Assembly: GCA_963714145.1 (NCBI GenBank)
Contig: OY970235.1
Span: 9,734,001-9,798,000 of the forward strand
Direction of reading: 5' to 3'
Length of the DNA stretch: 64,000 nt
From: JBBWZH01 sp035544115
Lineage (GTDB): Bacteria > Actinomycetota > Actinomycetes > Mycobacteriales > CADCTP01
Below the pieces are notes generated by a model. The model worked only from the letters and a program-made list of their open reading frames with translations. It did not search any database and was not told where the DNA came from. The position numbers were made by a program, and so were the translations under genes. This document shows, piece by piece, positions 51,596-60,377 of the stretch; position 1 is the first letter of the stretch, and each line of letters begins with the position of its first letter.

Positions 51596-53242
51596 ATGCG
51601 AGCCCATACCCGAGCGCCCGGCCGGTCCGGCGTGAGCCCGCGGCGGGCGCCGGTGCCCGCCCGCCCACCCCGGCTGGACGTGGCCCGGCAGGCCGCGACG
51701 GGCGCGGGCAGCTGGGCCGTGCCGGCGGCCGAAATCGCCGCGCTGCTCAGCGTCGCCGGCAACAGCGCCGGCCCAGAGCTGCTCGCCACCGCCAGACCAT
51801 CCACAGTGGACACTTCCGGGGACGCTGCGGGGAACGCCCCCGGCCGCCGCGCGGCGGCCCGCGGCCCTGTGGTGCAGCGCTCGGTCGGCCTGGAGCTGGA
51901 GCACAACGTGCCGATCTACAAGGATCTCTCCGGGCTCAACCAGGAGCAGAGCCTGCGCCTGGGCTCGTTCGTGTACGAGGACGGCGTCGTCTACACCAAG
52001 GGCACGATCGCCACGAAGGTCGACAACACCGACTACAGCCACGAGCTCAAGCGCCAGTTGACCGAGTACAACCCGTACGGGCACCAGAACCAGTTCCCGG
52101 AGAAGGGCGTCGGCATCGCCGAGTACACGACAGTCGCTCCCGGGCTCGACGAGCTGCAGAACGGGGCCGCGGGCATCTTCGCCCAGCACGTGCAGGACAT
52201 CAAGAACGAGATCACGCTGAACGAGGCCGCCGGCCAGCACCAGCCCGGCGTCTGGTACGTCGGGCTGCCGCCGACCATCAAGCCGGCCGGAACCTTCGGC
52301 GCGCTCGGCTTCCAGGCCACGGTCGGCGTGTTCCCCTCGAAGCTGGACGACCTGCACCGGTTGGGGCTGGCGAGCGGGTTCATCGACCGCGACCTCCGCG
52401 ACGTGCAGAACGACATCACCGCAATCATGGCCGACCTCAAGCCGGTGATCGACTACATCACCGTGGCGCTGCGGTGGGAGGCACGGGTCGACGGGCCGTT
52501 CTGGGACAAGCTGCGGCTGGCCGTGGTGCGCAACCCCGCGCTGCTCCCGGCGGTGCCACCCGCGCCCGTGCCGGCGCCGAAGGAGTACACCGCGCCGTCC
52601 GAGTGGCGGCTCTGGGAGGACAACCTGCAGCGGGACGTGATCGCTCCGCTCCTACCGGTGCTGGACGGCACCGTACGCAGCTTGTTCCGGCTGGGCCTGT
52701 CGTACTACCTCGGCGCCCGGAGCAAGGTCGACCGGGGCCAGCACGAGAAGAACCTGGTAGCGCTGCTGTCCCGGATGGAGCTCGGCGACGTGTTCGGCAA
52801 GGGTGGCCTCGCCGACGAGTCGGTGCGGGGCGGAGCGACCCGGATCATCGTCGACGGTTTGACGAAGCATGACGCCACGATCTCGGACGTGGTGGTGAAG
52901 CACACCGGTCTCTACCGCGGCTACCCCGACCCGAATGTGCTCAAGGAGCGCTCGCCGACCGAGGCGTTGATCGGGCTGATCAGGGGCACGCTGGAGTCCG
53001 GTCTCGGCCCGGGGAATGTCCTGCCGGCGCCCGATCCGCTGGATATCGCCGGCAAGGGCTACGCCGAGCCGAGCCGGCCGGAGCGGGGCGGCGCCCAGTT
53101 CGAGTACCGGATGATCAGCACCGGCAGCTGGGATACGAAGTTCATCGAGATCGCCCGGCAGGCTTTTGCGCTCAACATCGCGCACCTGCCGGCCAACGTG
53201 CAGGACCAGCTCTGGTCCAACACCGGCTGGCAGCGTGACTGA
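51596..53242 (+). CDS. Large protein of unknown function with eCIS-effector-like N-terminus
   Basis: ATG 51596 has GGAAGG five bases upstream; the frame opens earlier over the relaxase relic. It has 548 residues and no signal peptide or membrane helix. Residues 1-95 are Arg/Pro/Ala-rich and include LLSVAGNSAGPELLA. That resembles the LLxxQRxAGNxAVxxLL leader of DUF4157 proteins and other cargo tied to extracellular contractile injection systems. At about 97-105, VVQRSVGLELEH and later AEYTTVAPGLDELQ are reminiscent of amidoligase-type ATP-grasp folds (GxExE and ExxxPL). The C-terminal half is helical and charged. No injection-system genes lie in the window. The effector idea is inference. Confidence 0.6.
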   Translation: MRAHTRAPGRSGVSPRRAPVPARPPRLDVARQAATGAGSWAVPAAEIAALLSVAGNSAGPELLATARPSTVDTSGDAAGNAPGRRAAARGPVVQRSVGLELEHNVPIYKDLSGLNQEQSLRLGSFVYEDGVVYTKGTIATKVDNTDYSHELKRQLTEYNPYGHQNQFPEKGVGIAEYTTVAPGLDELQNGAAGIFAQHVQDIKNEITLNEAAGQHQPGVWYVGLPPTIKPAGTFGALGFQATVGVFPSKLDDLHRLGLASGFIDRDLRDVQNDITAIMADLKPVIDYITVALRWEARVDGPFWDKLRLAVVRNPALLPAVPPAPVPAPKEYTAPSEWRLWEDNLQRDVIAPLLPVLDGTVRSLFRLGLSYYLGARSKVDRGQHEKNLVALLSRMELGDVFGKGGLADESVRGGATRIIVDGLTKHDATISDVVVKHTGLYRGYPDPNVLKERSPTEALIGLIRGTLESGLGPGNVLPAPDPLDIAGKGYAEPSRPERGGAQFEYRMISTGSWDTKFIEIARQAFALNIAHLPANVQDQLWSNTGWQRD

Positions 53243-53330
53243 GCGTCCGTAGGACCGCACGACCGCGGCACCGTTCGACGGTCGGATGACGCGGGTCGGG
53301 TCCGGCCGGCCCACGCCACGCACGGAGGTA

Positions 53331-53627
53331 CTACTTGGCGTGGCCGGCGTTCTGCCGGCGGTACCACTCCGGTGCCTTTGCCATGTCGATCTTCGGCCGG
53401 CTGGCCAGTGACCGGGCGGTCGGAGCCAGGAACGGCGCGGCGATGGAATTGATGTTGCCGACCGAGAAGCCGGTCATGTCGAAGATCACGTGGGTGGTCA
53501 CCAGCGCGAAGATCGCGACGGTGATGAACTCGCCGGTGAAGGTGAACGAGGTGAACGAGGCGTTGGACAGCGTCTGCCCGGTCACGCCGGGAACGTTCTG
53601 GACGAAGTCGAACAGCGCGCACGTCAT
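53331..53627 (-). CDS. Small membrane protein of unknown function
   Basis: ATG 53627 starts a 98-residue protein: a hydrophobic central segment (VAIFALVTTHVIFDMTGF, about 38-55), Phe/Thr-rich sequence before it and a charged tail ending in PEWYRRQNAGHAK. No ribosome site is evident. It begins five bases after the truncated TIR relic on the same strand, so it may have been fused or joined by deletion. I do not recognise a family. Confidence 0.55.
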   Translation of the reverse strand: MTCALFDFVQNVPGVTGQTLSNASFTSFTFTGEFITVAIFALVTTHVIFDMTGFSVGNINSIAAPFLAPTARSLASRPKIDMAKAPEWYRRQNAGHAK

Positions 53628-53631
53628 GCGG

Positions 53632-53850
53632 TCAACGTTGCGCCGCTGCAGTCCAGGTGACCAACGTGCGCTCGGACCGCGAGGTCGGCAGATCCACCTG
53701 CTCATCAGCGTCGAAGAAACACCGCACCCCCCGCGCCTTCAACGCAGCTGCCACCCGCTCCACATAGGCCCGCTGCGCACCAGGAAACGACAGCGCCACA
53801 TCCCACCGGCGCCCCTGCTCAAACCGGCCCGCTGCACCATTCCCCGTCAC
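53632..53850 (-). pseudogene. TIR-domain N-terminal relic
   Basis: The segment reads WDVALSFPGAQRAYVERVAA and KARGVRCFFDADEQVDL, a clear TIR first strand, helix and second strand. Homology then stops abruptly after DL (about 53719), where more than two thirds of a TIR domain should follow. GTG 53850 is an arbitrary in-frame start. It is the broken member of the TIR group in this region. Confidence 0.7.
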
Positions 53851-54555
53851 AACCGCAAAGCCTGACACGCGTCGCCCACACCCACCGCGCGGGTCAGGCC
53901 AGGCTGGTGACACCACTGCTCGATGAGCCCCAGGCCTCGCGGCCTGCCCGGTCACGAGCACATCGACGCCGCGCCCGGCACCGTCGAGATCAGCCTCGGC
54001 GCCCAGCCCGCGGAGCTCACCTGCTCGCGCGACGATCACGCCTGGTCGGCCACCGTGCCGATCATTACCTGTGCATCCAAGGCCGCGCAGCAGTCCCGAA
54101 CAGCTCACCCTGATCCGGATCACAGACATCGAGCCATACCTGGCCGGCCGGCGTTCCTACCTGCGGTCCGCGCGCGGTGGGATCTAACCGACCACGACGA
54201 GCAGCCCTCCACGCTCACCGCCGCAGCCGACCCCCGGCACCCGGCGCCGGCATGGTGGCGCGCTGCGCTCGGCGCGGCAGAGCTGTCGGGGATGATTGCC
54301 GGTATGCAACTGCCGTACACGTCGTGCCGACGGCGTCTGCAAGGGATCTGAAGTCACGCTGCAACAGACACAACCCAGAACCGTGGCCCTGGCCACACGC
54401 CGTTCCCCTACCGCCGCTGCTCGGCGTCGCTCGTACAGCGACGGCGAGTCGACATAGGGCACCGTCAACAAGGCCGGGGCAACGACAAACACCTGCCAAC
54501 CAGAGCGAAGATCCAACGTCCTGTCACGCCGTCGTTCGCTCAGTTGGGGGGAACC
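53851..54555. other. About 700 bp of degenerate sequence between TIR and IS3 relics
   Basis: Overlapping frames on both strands (for example 53923-54351 plus) have some protein-like stretches (EISLGAQPAELTCSRDDHAW) but no starts, ribosome sites or family signatures. Treated as gene debris. Confidence 0.4.
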
Positions 54556-55327
54556 CCACCGGGCTGGTCGAGGCGATCTGGGTGTCCTTTAAGGACTCCG
54601 GGTTCGTCTACGGGTCACCGCGGGTGTGGCTGGACCTGCACGAGGCCGGCTGGCGGGTCTCGGTCAACACCGTCGCCGCGGTCATGGCCGAGCACGGCTG
54701 GGCCGGGCGCAAGCCACCGCGGCGGCGGTCACTGACCCGCCAAGGCCGCCGGCCGGCGGCACCGGACCTGGTCGGCCGCCGGTTCATCGCCAACCGACCC
54801 GACCAGCTCTGGTGCGGCGACGTGACCTACATCGACACCGGCGAGGGCTGGCTATACCTGGCCACCGTGCTGGACCTCTGCTCGCGCCGGCTGCTGGGCT
54901 ACGCCATGGCCGCCCACCACGACGCCGCGCTGACCGAGGCCGCACTGCGGATGGCCGTCACCACCCGCGCCGGCGAAGGCCGCACCACCCGCGGCGTGGT
55001 CTTCCATAGCGACAGGGGTCCGAATACAGCGCTGCCACGTTCGAGGTCGCCTGCCAGCGCCTGGGCGTGGTCCAGTCCATGGGCCGGGTCGGCTCCGCGC
55101 TGGACAACGCCGCCGCCGAAGCCGTCAACTCCACCATCAAGGTCGAACTCGTCCACCGCCGCCGCTACGGCACCCGCGCCGCCGCCCGAGCCGAAATCGG
55201 CGCCTGGATCGCCGGCTTCTACAACACCCGCCGCCGCCACACCGCCTGCGGCGGACTGTCCCCAGTGGACTACGAACAACTGATCAACACCGTCCACACC
55301 ACCGACCTGGAAGACCAAGCCGCTTAA
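54556..55327 (+). pseudogene. IS3-family transposase OrfB relic (5'-truncated, frameshifted)
   Basis: The reading starts mid-protein with EAIWVSFKDSGFVYGSPRVW and continues through the rve core: first Asp in LWCGDVTYIDTGEGWLYLA, second Asp in VFHSDRG. At about 55017 one base is missing (GGTCCGAATAC). The other frame then resumes with QRLGVVQSMGRVGSALDNAA, Glu in AAAEAVNSTIK, and ends NTRRRHTACGGLSPVDYE at stop 55325-55327. OrfA and the OrfB N-terminus are gone. Inactive. Confidence 0.85.
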
Positions 55328-55387
55328 CCCCGTCTCCACGGTCAGAGGGGATTTGACAGGTCCTCGCGCTCGGCCTTCGGCCTATCC

Positions 55388-55993
55388 TCAGACTGAGGGC
55401 GGGCCAAGCTCGACCTTGATGGTGTACGAGCTGAGCAGCAGCCCGATCGCGATGCCCAGACCGAAGACCAACAGAGCAAGGGCCGGATCGAACTGCAGAG
55501 ACGCCGGACCCTGATCGGCACCTTGAGCTGGCGGCTGTACCGCGCTCGCCTGCCGGAGCAACATCGGCTGCAGGCTTTCGGTCACCCGCTCCAGCGCCTC
55601 GCTGGGGTTGTCGAGATCGATTCCGATCCACTCGAGCTCGCTCAGGAGACCGAGCTTTGTCTTATCGACCCGCAGATCGACCAGGGGCACCATAGGCAGC
55701 CGGTGAGCCCGGGCGAGTCCGACTTCTTGCTGCACGTAGGCCGAGTCGATGCTGTTGGTTGTGATCAGGAAGACCACCGCGTCGCAGGTTGGCAGGACTG
55801 ACTCGATTTTCTCCAGCACTGACGTTCCTGGTCGAGGGTCAAGCTCGGCCAGCCAGGCCTTGATTCCGAGTGCCTCCAGTTGTCGCCGCACCTGGTCGAC
55901 ATGCTCGACGTCCTTCATCGAGCGCGACAAGAAGACGGAGAAGGGTCGGCCCGGCGACCCGAAGGCCGACGTGCCAGCTGTGGGCCGCGCCAT
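55388..55993 (-). CDS. TIR-domain protein with C-terminal membrane helix
   Basis: ATG 55993 is chosen over the TTG at 55999. A TAGAGT lies six bases upstream of it, so a leaderless message is possible. The 201-residue protein has a TIR domain at about residues 17-140: SVFLSRSMKDVEHVDQVRRQ, AWLAELDPRPG, AVVFLITTNSIDSAYVQQE with the presumed catalytic Glu90, and a VPLV strand. A single membrane helix (ALALLVFGLGIAIGLLLSSY, about 170-190) ends the protein, placing the TIR in the cytoplasm at the membrane. Bacterial TIR domains cleave NAD or make signal nucleotides in phage defence. It is divergent from the TIR-STAND gene. Confidence 0.82.
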   Translation of the reverse strand: MARPTAGTSAFGSPGRPFSVFLSRSMKDVEHVDQVRRQLEALGIKAWLAELDPRPGTSVLEKIESVLPTCDAVVFLITTNSIDSAYVQQEVGLARAHRLPMVPLVDLRVDKTKLGLLSELEWIGIDLDNPSEALERVTESLQPMLLRQASAVQPPAQGADQGPASLQFDPALALLVFGLGIAIGLLLSSYTIKVELGPPSV

Positions 55994-56452
55994 GCCCAAA
56001 CTCTAGGCGAGTCGACGACAACCCCGCGCCCGCCGCGCCCGTCACGGCGCCGCCCACCTCAACAGCGACGACGCCACCGGCAACACCAGGGACGTCGACA
56101 AGGGGCGACCGGTCGACCTGCTGCCACACATCGGCGGCCGATACCGGCTCCACCCCACGGCCCTGGACACCGACTACCACCGCCTGCCTGGTGCAATCGG
56201 GTCACGACCTCTCCAGATCCTCGGCTCGCACCCTCGTCAAGGTCCTCTCTGTCCGACCGCATCTACTTCCCTGCACGCCGGCCGCTTGGTTGGGCAGGGC
56301 GCCTACACCGACCTCCTCGCGACTCCGGCCGCTCAGTTCAGTCTTGGCCGGCGGGCGATCACCCGACACTGCCACTGGGCAGGCAGCCCTGGCCCGTCAG
56401 TCGCCCTGCTGCCGCCATGTCAGACATGTGCCATCCTTGCCGAGGCGTTCTC
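55994..56452. other. 459-bp region between divergent TIR genes
   Basis: No supported gene. Open frames are Arg/Pro/Ser-rich shadows. It should contain both promoters. Confidence 0.45.
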
Positions 56453-59419
56453 ATGAGCGGGGTTGGTGGGCGGCGGGTGAGCGAGGGCGGAACTGGATCC
56501 GGCGATGGCAGTGGACCAACGGCCGATGGCAGCCAGTACGACTTCTTCGTCAGCTACATCGATGCTGACAAGAAGTGGGCGGAATGGATCGCCTGGCAGC
56601 TGAACCAGGTGCTGGTCGAAGGTCACGCAGCGCGAGTCTTCGTGGAGGCGTGGGACATCGTTCCGGGAATGCACGCCGTCGCCAGCCGGCACGATGCTCT
56701 GATCCGGTCGAGCCGAGTGGTGCCTGTGCTGTCTGAGGGCTATCTGCGGCGGTCCGAGGCGATAGCGGAGTGGGCGACCAAGTGGCACGGTAATCCTGCC
56801 GGCGGCCGGATCGTGCCGGTGCGGGTCAAGGCCTGCCGACCAGACGGTCTCCTTGGGTCGATTAGCTACATCGACCTCGTTGGTCTGAATGCGAAGACGG
56901 CCGCCGAGAGGTTGATAAGCCGGATTACGGATGCGCTCAGCGGACGTGCCAAGCCGCTGCGGCCGCCGTCGTGGCCAGGCCTCGCCGCGGAACGGCCGGC
57001 CATCAGCGCATGGCGGAGCTTTCCCGGACCTCCGGTCCTGGTCGGTGAGCCACCTGCGGTCCCACCGAACTGGTTCCAGGATCGGATCAGCGAGGTCGAG
57101 GATCTGGAACGGCACCTGGAGTTGCCGTCGACGGGCCTGGTGACAGTGGAAGGCCGGGAGGGCATCGGCAAGACTGCGATGATCCACCAGTTGCGGGACC
57201 GCATTCAACGCCGGAAATCCTTACCGGCTGTGTACGGTCTGGTCTACGCCTCGGCACAGGGATTCTTCCCGGTGACCGCGGACCGGGTGGTGGCGAGCCT
57301 GGTCGAGGCCCTACCGGCACACGAGGTAGCGCGGATCAACGAACTTGTGCGCGGCCCACTGCTCACGATCGAGAAGCTGGTCAATGTCCTGGATGCACTG
57401 ATGCCGCGGCAGGTGATCCTCGTGATCGATGCCGTCGAGTATCTGCTGGACGGCGCCGGTGATCTGGCCGACGTGGACCTTCGACGCATCGTTGATTACC
57501 TTGCCAGGGACCGCCGCAGGTCCGTTCGCGTCCTTCTGGTCGGCCAGCGGACGGCCCATGCAGTGCTGTCGCGGCACGCGGATGCATACTCGCGGGACCT
57601 CAACTACGGCCTGCCCGAACCTGAGGCGTTCAACCTGCTCCGAGCTATGGATGTTGACCACCGGTTCAACTGGGATGCGGTTTCGCAACACGACCGCGAC
57701 CGTCTGCATCGCCGACTGAAGGGCGTACCACGAGCCCTGGAGTTCGCGTACACCATTCTGGCCGGGGGCCGATCAGTTAGCTGGTTGCTGGACTACCTTG
57801 GGTCGGCGGACCCGGCTGAGGGCGTGGTCGAGCATCTTCTGGACTGGGTGTTCAGCGGGCTGCCTCGGGAACAGCAGTGCGTCCTGTGCGCACTCGCCGT
57901 CTACGGAGTGCCGGTCGAGGCCGACGCCGTCGATCATCTCCTCGGCGAACACCGGCTCGATGACAGCCGGCCGATACTGGAGCAACTGCATCGTCTCCGG
58001 CTGGCACGGTCGGACGGGGCGTTCTCTATTCCGTCCAGCGAAGGCGATCATCTGCTTCGAAAGCTGGCGCGGGAAGGCGGCAGCGGCCAGTCTCTGTTGC
58101 CGCTGGGGCGCCACGCCGCCCTGCTGCGGGCGGCGACCTACTTCGAGGGCCGTCCGGCTGATCAGCCGAAGCGTCTGGACGATCTCACGCGGCAGTTGCA
58201 CGAGATCAGGCTTCTGCTGCGCGCCGGTGCGCTGGAAAAGGCTTTCGAGCGGTTGGCGATCATCGAGGACCGCATTCTGCTCGGCTGGGGATCAAGTGCG
58301 GTTGTGACACCGCTTCTGCAGGCGTTCCTGCGGGCCGACGAGATTACCCGAGACCTCCGGGTCGACGTGCTGTCGATGCTCGGGCGTGTGCTGACTCAGC
58401 AGGAGGAGTACGTAGCGGCGACTGCGCAACTGAATCGCGCGCTGACACTTGCGCGCTGGGGCGACAATCGGCGTGTCGTCCTCCGGCAGCAGCTCGCGGC
58501 TACCTGCATGCTTGATGAAGATCTCGGGCCGGCGGGGCGGCACGCATGGACGGCGTTGCGCGGTGCGCTCCTGCGGCTGAACACTCGAGAGACGATGTGG
58601 GCACTCTCGAACGTCGCCATGCACGCGGCGTTGGGCGGGGAGTTTGCGAAAGCGGCTCGGTATTCTCGACTGATACGAATCCTGTTTCGTGGGCGTCGCG
58701 GAGTGGCAGATCGCACAATGCTGCCGATTCTACTTCTGAACGAAGCCTGGGTTGACGGTCAGTTGGGCCGGACCGAGCAAGCGAGAAAGCGCCTGGACGA
58801 TGCGCAGGAGGCCGCCAGGCGTATCGAGGACTACCGCCTACAGGGCAGGTGCCTGCGTGGCCAGGCGGAGCTCGCGTTGGACGACGGCCGACTGCCGCAC
58901 GCGGTCGAACTGGCCGAGGAGGCGGCGAGGATCGGCGGTCGCTACGGCTACCGTCCACTCGTCCGTGATGCCGTGGAACTGCTGGCTAAGGTGTGTCTGT
59001 GCCAAGGCAATCTGGCGGCCGCCGAGCGTGCTGCGGCGATCGCGTCACGCAGCCGATCTACGGTCTTCGGATATGGCCTGACCGGTCTGGTCGCCTATCG
59101 GCAAGGTCGTGACGACGACGCTCGCACTGCCTTCCGGGCTGGATGCAAATTGGCTCAGCAGCGGGAGCGGACGAATCGTGACAACTACCAGTTGCTCGAT
59201 TCACACGGTCTGGTGATGGCCGGCTTGAGCCTGCTGGATGGACCGCCCGGCCTGACCGCGGTGCTCAGAACGTACGCACAGGCCCGGCAGATCACCCGAG
59301 CGCGCGGAGCGGTCCACCGAGTGGACCTGCTCCTCAAGCAGTTCGCTCCTCGCGCAGACCCGGACCGTCTGGAAGAGATCCGAGTCGCCGCGGCCGGCGA
59401 CAGACGCGACTCCGCCTAG
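56453..59419 (+). CDS. TIR-STAND NTPase-TPR receptor-like protein
   Basis: ATG 56453 follows GAGG by seven bases. The protein has 988 residues. The TIR domain (about 28-165) has YDFFVSYIDADKKWAEWIAW, RVFVEAWDIVPG and AIAEWATKW. A STAND/NB-ARC-like ATPase (about 205-560) has Walker A VEGREGIGKTAMIH and Walker B VILVIDAVEYLL. TPR-like helices run from about 600 to the end (EEYVAATAQLNRALTLARW, GQLGRTEQARKRLDDAQEAA). This is the layout of bacterial innate-immune NLR-like proteins: TPR as sensor, ATPase as oligomerising switch, TIR as NAD-consuming effector. The stop overlaps that of the convergent micro-gene. No standard trigger is identifiable. Confidence 0.88.
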   Translation: MSGVGGRRVSEGGTGSGDGSGPTADGSQYDFFVSYIDADKKWAEWIAWQLNQVLVEGHAARVFVEAWDIVPGMHAVASRHDALIRSSRVVPVLSEGYLRRSEAIAEWATKWHGNPAGGRIVPVRVKACRPDGLLGSISYIDLVGLNAKTAAERLISRITDALSGRAKPLRPPSWPGLAAERPAISAWRSFPGPPVLVGEPPAVPPNWFQDRISEVEDLERHLELPSTGLVTVEGREGIGKTAMIHQLRDRIQRRKSLPAVYGLVYASAQGFFPVTADRVVASLVEALPAHEVARINELVRGPLLTIEKLVNVLDALMPRQVILVIDAVEYLLDGAGDLADVDLRRIVDYLARDRRRSVRVLLVGQRTAHAVLSRHADAYSRDLNYGLPEPEAFNLLRAMDVDHRFNWDAVSQHDRDRLHRRLKGVPRALEFAYTILAGGRSVSWLLDYLGSADPAEGVVEHLLDWVFSGLPREQQCVLCALAVYGVPVEADAVDHLLGEHRLDDSRPILEQLHRLRLARSDGAFSIPSSEGDHLLRKLAREGGSGQSLLPLGRHAALLRAATYFEGRPADQPKRLDDLTRQLHEIRLLLRAGALEKAFERLAIIEDRILLGWGSSAVVTPLLQAFLRADEITRDLRVDVLSMLGRVLTQQEEYVAATAQLNRALTLARWGDNRRVVLRQQLAATCMLDEDLGPAGRHAWTALRGALLRLNTRETMWALSNVAMHAALGGEFAKAARYSRLIRILFRGRRGVADRTMLPILLLNEAWVDGQLGRTEQARKRLDDAQEAARRIEDYRLQGRCLRGQAELALDDGRLPHAVELAEEAARIGGRYGYRPLVRDAVELLAKVCLCQGNLAAAERAAAIASRSRSTVFGYGLTGLVAYRQGRDDDARTAFRAGCKLAQQRERTNRDNYQLLDSHGLVMAGLSLLDGPPGLTAVLRTYAQARQITRARGAVHRVDLLLKQFAPRADPDRLEEIRVAAAGDRRDSA

Positions 59420-59544
59420 GACGTCAGCACGACAATCAGAATCGCCAGCACGATCAGTGCGACGATCAAAAGGCCCCATTTGCCGCCCCCGCCATTGTCG
59501 TTCGTGCGCCTGTCGGCTCCGCCCGGGAAGTAGCTTGCGTTCAT
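59416..59544 (-). CDS. 42-residue single-helix membrane protein
   Basis: ATG 59544 opens a short frame: a Gly/Asp/Arg/Asn-rich N-terminus then KWGLLIVALIVLAILIVVL, a clear membrane helix, at the end. A G-rich stretch upstream could serve as ribosome site. Its stop TAG (59416-59418) interlocks with the TAG of the TIR-STAND gene (CTAG). It is too short for homology but well-formed; a possible membrane target or regulator of the neighbouring TIR protein, by position only. Confidence 0.5.
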   Translation of the reverse strand: MNASYFPGGADRRTNDNGGGGKWGLLIVALIVLAILIVVLTS

Positions 59545-59765
59545 CGGCCCCCGACCCTCAGGTTCTGCCCGCCAGCCCGAAGGCCCTATCGGACTGACCG
59601 TAGGGATGCCGATATGGGCCGGTCCATGACGCACGCAGACAGCCCGGAGCCTGCACATCCGCGTCATGTCTGCGCACACGCCGGTACGGTGCTGGCCTGG
59701 ATGCGGACGGTCCGCAAGGATCCGCACGACACGAGTACGTTTGCGGGCAGGAGGCCGCGCTGTTC

Positions 59766-60368
59766 ATGTCCGTCCGGGTTGCGGTCTCCGATCCTCTTCC
59801 GCTGTTCCGGCGTGGCATCATGGCCTGCTTGGGCGACCTCGCCGTCGAGGCTGACATTCCCACCGACCTGCGTGCCTGGGCGAGCAGCCCCGACCAGCGA
59901 GTTGTATTCCTGACGGTGAGCGGCGCGGCCGACTGGGAACTGCTGGCAGACCTGTGCCGCACCGGCCAAGACGTCGTGGTCGTCGCGGTGCTTGGTGACG
60001 ACACCGTGGCTGGCTACCTCCGGGCGGTTTCAGCGGGCGCCGCCGGCGTGATGCCGCGAAATGTGACTGGCACTGATCTGCGGGCGGTGTTCGAGGCTGT
60101 GATCGCTGGCAGGACGCTCCTGCCCACAGACGTCGTCCGCGCTCTCGCCGGCCGGAGCACGAGTGGTGCGGCAACGAACGGTCCGAGCCAGCGCGAGATC
60201 GAATGGCTACAGGCGCTCGCCACCGGCCTCAGCGTTGGACGCCTCGCCGAACAGGCAGGTTACTCGGAGCGGATGATGTTCCGGTTGCTGCGGGACCTCT
60301 ACGGTCGTCTGGGCGCGCACAGCCGGACCGAGGCGCTGATGCTTGCGCGGGAACGCGAGTGGATCTGA
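59766..60368 (+). CDS. LuxR-type regulator with a pseudo-receiver domain
   Basis: ATG 59766 has GGAGG about 11 bases upstream. The 200-residue protein has a NarL-like receiver (about 1-118, opening VAVSDPLPLFRRG). The phosphoacceptor Asp is missing: the third strand reads VVFLTVSG. A LuxR helix-turn-helix follows (about 138-195: PSQREIEWLQALATGLSV, LAEQAGYSERMMFRLLRDL). Without the Asp it cannot be a normal response regulator, and no kinase is nearby. It sits between two TIR genes and ends 10 bases from the convergent TIR gene, so it may control this cluster. Confidence 0.8.
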   Translation: MSVRVAVSDPLPLFRRGIMACLGDLAVEADIPTDLRAWASSPDQRVVFLTVSGAADWELLADLCRTGQDVVVVAVLGDDTVAGYLRAVSAGAAGVMPRNVTGTDLRAVFEAVIAGRTLLPTDVVRALAGRSTSGAATNGPSQREIEWLQALATGLSVGRLAEQAGYSERMMFRLLRDLYGRLGAHSRTEALMLAREREWI

Positions 60369-60377
60369 CGGGCGCCG

